Origin: Acidithiobacillus sp.
GTDB taxonomy: Bacteria; Pseudomonadota; Gammaproteobacteria; Acidithiobacillales; Acidithiobacillaceae
Direction: 5' to 3'
DNA: 7,565 bases
NCBI GenBank assembly: GCA_027445725.1
Contig: DAIAVG010000067.1
Coordinates: 1 to 7,565, forward strand
The number at the start of each line of letters is the position of its first letter. The first letter of the stretch is position 1. Shown here in pieces: positions 5,551 to 7,565 of this stretch. Below the pieces are notes generated by a model, which saw only the letters and a program-made list of their open reading frames with translations, was not told the origin of the DNA and made no database searches. The translations under genes and the position numbers were made by a program.

Positions 5551-7347
5551 ATGGTGGAGGGCGTAAATCAGGCAGCGACGGGCGCGGAGCAGGTACATTG
5601 GCGTCTGGAAGATCTCTATGCCGGGGTGGATGATCCGCGGCTGGCGGAAGACATGCGCTGGGCGGATAGCGCCGCGACGCGCTTCGCCGAAGCCTATCGT
5701 CCCGGCCTGGGCGGGCTGGACGCTGCGCAGTTGGCGGCGGCTGTGGGCCAGTTGGAGGCTATCCGCCAACGCATGGCCAGGGTGGGTACCTTCCGCTATC
5801 TCAGTTATGTCACCCACGCCGATCAGCCCGCGTATGGCGCCGCCCTACAGGCCTACGAGGAGGCGGCCACGGCCATTCAGAATCAACTGATCTTCTTCGA
5901 TATCGCCTGGAATGCCGTCGAGGAGAACCGGGCAGAAAGCCTGCTGGCAGACCCTGCACTGGCGCATTGGGCGCACCTGCTGCGCAACTGGCGGAGGTAT
6001 CGTGACCACCTGCGCAGCGAGAGCGAGGAGCAGATTCTGTCGGAAAAGCGGGTGACCGGGCGGGCGCTCTGGGAGCGGCTTTTTGATGAGACATTGACGG
6101 AAATGCGCTTTCCCCTGCGCGGCAAGCAGATGACCGAGCAGGAGGTGCTGACCCTGTTGTCCAATCCCGACCGGGAGTTGCGTCGGGATGCGGCCGAGTC
6201 CCTCAGCAAGGGCTTGGAAGGGCGCTTGCATACCCTCACCGCCTGTTTCAACGCCATCCTCGCCGACAAGGCCCTGGATGACCGTCTGCGCCGCTATCCC
6301 CACTGGCTGAGTGACCGCAATCTGAGCAACGAAATCTCCGACAAAATGGTCGAGGCGCTGGAGCAAGCCGTGGTCGGACGCTACGCGCTGGTGGCCCGCT
6401 ATTACCGGCTCAAGGCCAAATTATTGAACGTGTCGCCATTGATGGATTATGACCGTTATGCGCCTTTGCCGGGTGGCGAGCGGCGCTACGACTGGGCGGA
6501 GTGTCAGCGCATCGTGCTGGCGGCGGTGACGGATTTTTCTCCGGAACTGGGGGCCATCGGCCAGCGCTTCTTCGATGCGGGCTGGATTGACGCCGCACTG
6601 GCGCCAGGCAAGCGGGGCGGGGCCTTCGCCCATCCAGCGACGCCGGATGTCCATCCCTATCTCATGGTCAACTATACCGGCACAGTGCGCGATGTGATGA
6701 CGGTGGCCCACGAACTGGGCCACGGTATCCACCAGTATCTCGCCCGCGAGCAGGGCCACATGAACGCGGATACCCCCCTGACCACGGCGGAGACGGCTTC
6801 TGTCTTTGGTGAGATGCTGACCTTCGAGCGACTGGTGCGCGAGGAGCAGGACCCCCGGCGACGGCTGGCCCTGCTCTGCGGCAAAATCGAGGATACCTTT
6901 GCCACGGTGTTCCGGCAGATGGCCATGCACCGCTTTGAAGTGGTCATGCATGGCGCGCGCCGTGCCGAGGGCGAACTGAGCAAGGATCGCCTGGCGGAGT
7001 TATGGATGCACACCCAGACGGAGCAGTTTTCCGACAGTATCCAGTTCAGCCCCGGTTATCGCTGGTGGTGGAGTTATATTCCCCACTTCATCGGCTCGCC
7101 GGGCTATGTGTATGCCTATGCCTTTGGGGAACTGCTGACGCTGGCGCTGATGCAGCGCCAGCGGGCCGCCCCGGCGGAGTTCGTGCCCGGCTATATCGCC
7201 ATGCTGAAACTTGGCGGGAGTAAGGCCCCTGCCGAGGTGGTGGCGATGACCGGCATCGATCTGGAAGAGCCGGAAATCTGGTCGCGAGCGCTGGATTACA
7301 TGGCCGGGATGGTGGATGAGGCCGAAAAGCTGGCGGGAGTACACTGA
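5551..7347 (+). CDS. pepF: M3-family oligoendopeptidase (PepF-like)
   Basis: A cytoplasmic zinc metallopeptidase that, by family, cuts short peptides and helps recycle protein breakdown products. The 598-residue length is typical. The zinc site is HELGH at residues 387-391 (ligands H387 and H391, catalytic E388), with E414 in TTAETAS as the likely third ligand, 27 residues after H387. Other family marks are GKRGGAF (353-359), YLMVNYTGTVRDV (370-382) just before the active site, and the Tyr-rich substrate-binding segment SPGYVYAYAFGELL (516-529). The N-terminal 200 residues form the helical lid domain seen in the family. There is no signal peptide. Three consecutive Trp residues at 505-507 stand just before the YIPHF motif. 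It lies between the DUF1841 gene and fumC in one likely operon. The active site looks complete; the exact peptide preference cannot be predicted. Confidence 0.94.
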   Translation: MVEGVNQAATGAEQVHWRLEDLYAGVDDPRLAEDMRWADSAATRFAEAYRPGLGGLDAAQLAAAVGQLEAIRQRMARVGTFRYLSYVTHADQPAYGAALQAYEEAATAIQNQLIFFDIAWNAVEENRAESLLADPALAHWAHLLRNWRRYRDHLRSESEEQILSEKRVTGRALWERLFDETLTEMRFPLRGKQMTEQEVLTLLSNPDRELRRDAAESLSKGLEGRLHTLTACFNAILADKALDDRLRRYPHWLSDRNLSNEISDKMVEALEQAVVGRYALVARYYRLKAKLLNVSPLMDYDRYAPLPGGERRYDWAECQRIVLAAVTDFSPELGAIGQRFFDAGWIDAALAPGKRGGAFAHPATPDVHPYLMVNYTGTVRDVMTVAHELGHGIHQYLAREQGHMNADTPLTTAETASVFGEMLTFERLVREEQDPRRRLALLCGKIEDTFATVFRQMAMHRFEVVMHGARRAEGELSKDRLAELWMHTQTEQFSDSIQFSPGYRWWWSYIPHFIGSPGYVYAYAFGELLTLALMQRQRAAPAEFVPGYIAMLKLGGSKAPAEVVAMTGIDLEEPEIWSRALDYMAGMVDEAEKLAGVH

Positions 7348-7349
7348 GT

Positions 7350-7565
7350 ATGCGTCAGGAAAAGGACAGCATGGGCGTTATCGAGGTGGAAGATGCCGCC
7401 CTCTGGGGCGCCCAGACTCAGCGCTCCTTGCGCTATTTCGCCATCGGTACGGAGCAGATGCCCCTGCCGGTTATCCACGCTCTGGCGCGGATCAAGCGGG
7501 CGGCGGCTTCGGTGAATGCCGGACTGGGCCTGCTGGATGCGACGCTGGCCGAAAGGATCAATGAC
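7350..7565 (+). CDS. fumC: Class II fumarate hydratase, N-terminal part (continues past window)
   Basis: The 72 visible residues match the N-terminus of the iron-independent fumarase that interconverts fumarate and malate in the TCA cycle. The signature is EKDSMG at 4-9, LWGAQTQRS at 18-26, the TEQMP segment and IHALARIKRAAASVN at 42-56. This favours fumarase over aspartase, which shares the superfamily fold. The full protein is usually about 460 residues, and its active-site Ser loop and GSSAMPxKxN signature lie beyond the window edge. The ATG lies only 2 bases after the pepF stop codon; GGGAG (7335-7339), inside the end of pepF, is about 10 bases upstream. This indicates translational coupling and a shared transcript. 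Confidence 0.94.
   Translation, partial: MRQEKDSMGVIEVEDAALWGAQTQRSLRYFAIGTEQMPLPVIHALARIKRAAASVNAGLGLLDATLAERIND

Noticed and set aside
5845..6951. Minus-strand open frames opposite pepF (173 and 176 codons)
   Set aside because: They lie wholly within a clear full-length peptidase gene and have no family features.

Overview
The window looks like ordinary chromosomal DNA from a Gram-negative proteobacterium of fairly high GC content. Three things suggest this: a lipopolysaccharide-type (Kdo transferase-like) fold, a DUF1841 protein (a family I know mainly from beta- and gammaproteobacteria), and class II fumarase and GlgA sequences of proteobacterial type. The mix resembles Acidithiobacillus or a relative, but that is an impression from memory and not a demonstrated assignment. 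I see no mobile element, phage gene, CRISPR array, tRNA or rRNA.

Layout. The left third is read leftward. glgA (ADP-glucose-dependent glycogen synthase) is followed after 52 bases by a metallo-beta-lactamase/beta-CASP ribonuclease-like gene that runs off the left edge. Diverging from glgA across a 159-base gap, and carrying its own good sigma-70-like promoter, is a 189-residue protein. It resembles only the C-terminal half of Kdo transferase (WaaA/KdtA) and lacks the donor-site signature residues. A perfect 14-bp inverted repeat then forms a shared bidirectional terminator. Next, on the minus strand, is a 568-residue helical protein that I cannot assign to a family. It is built from two alternating repeat modules, each present twice. 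Diverging from it is a rightward set: a DUF1841 protein, an M3-family oligoendopeptidase (PepF-like), and fumC, whose start lies two bases after the peptidase stop and which runs off the right edge.

How the genes work together. glgA is carbon storage, fumC is the TCA cycle, pepF is peptide turnover, and the beta-CASP gene is probably RNA processing. They form no obvious single pathway. DUF1841-pepF-fumC is very likely one transcription unit, and glgA-betaCASP may be another. The two least explained genes are the half-sized Kdo-transferase-like protein and the repeat protein. They converge on one terminator and are the best candidates for new biology. All gene-free stretches are shorter than 300 bases. 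The two divergent intergenic regions (2388-2546 and 4901-5060) hold the candidate promoters listed below.
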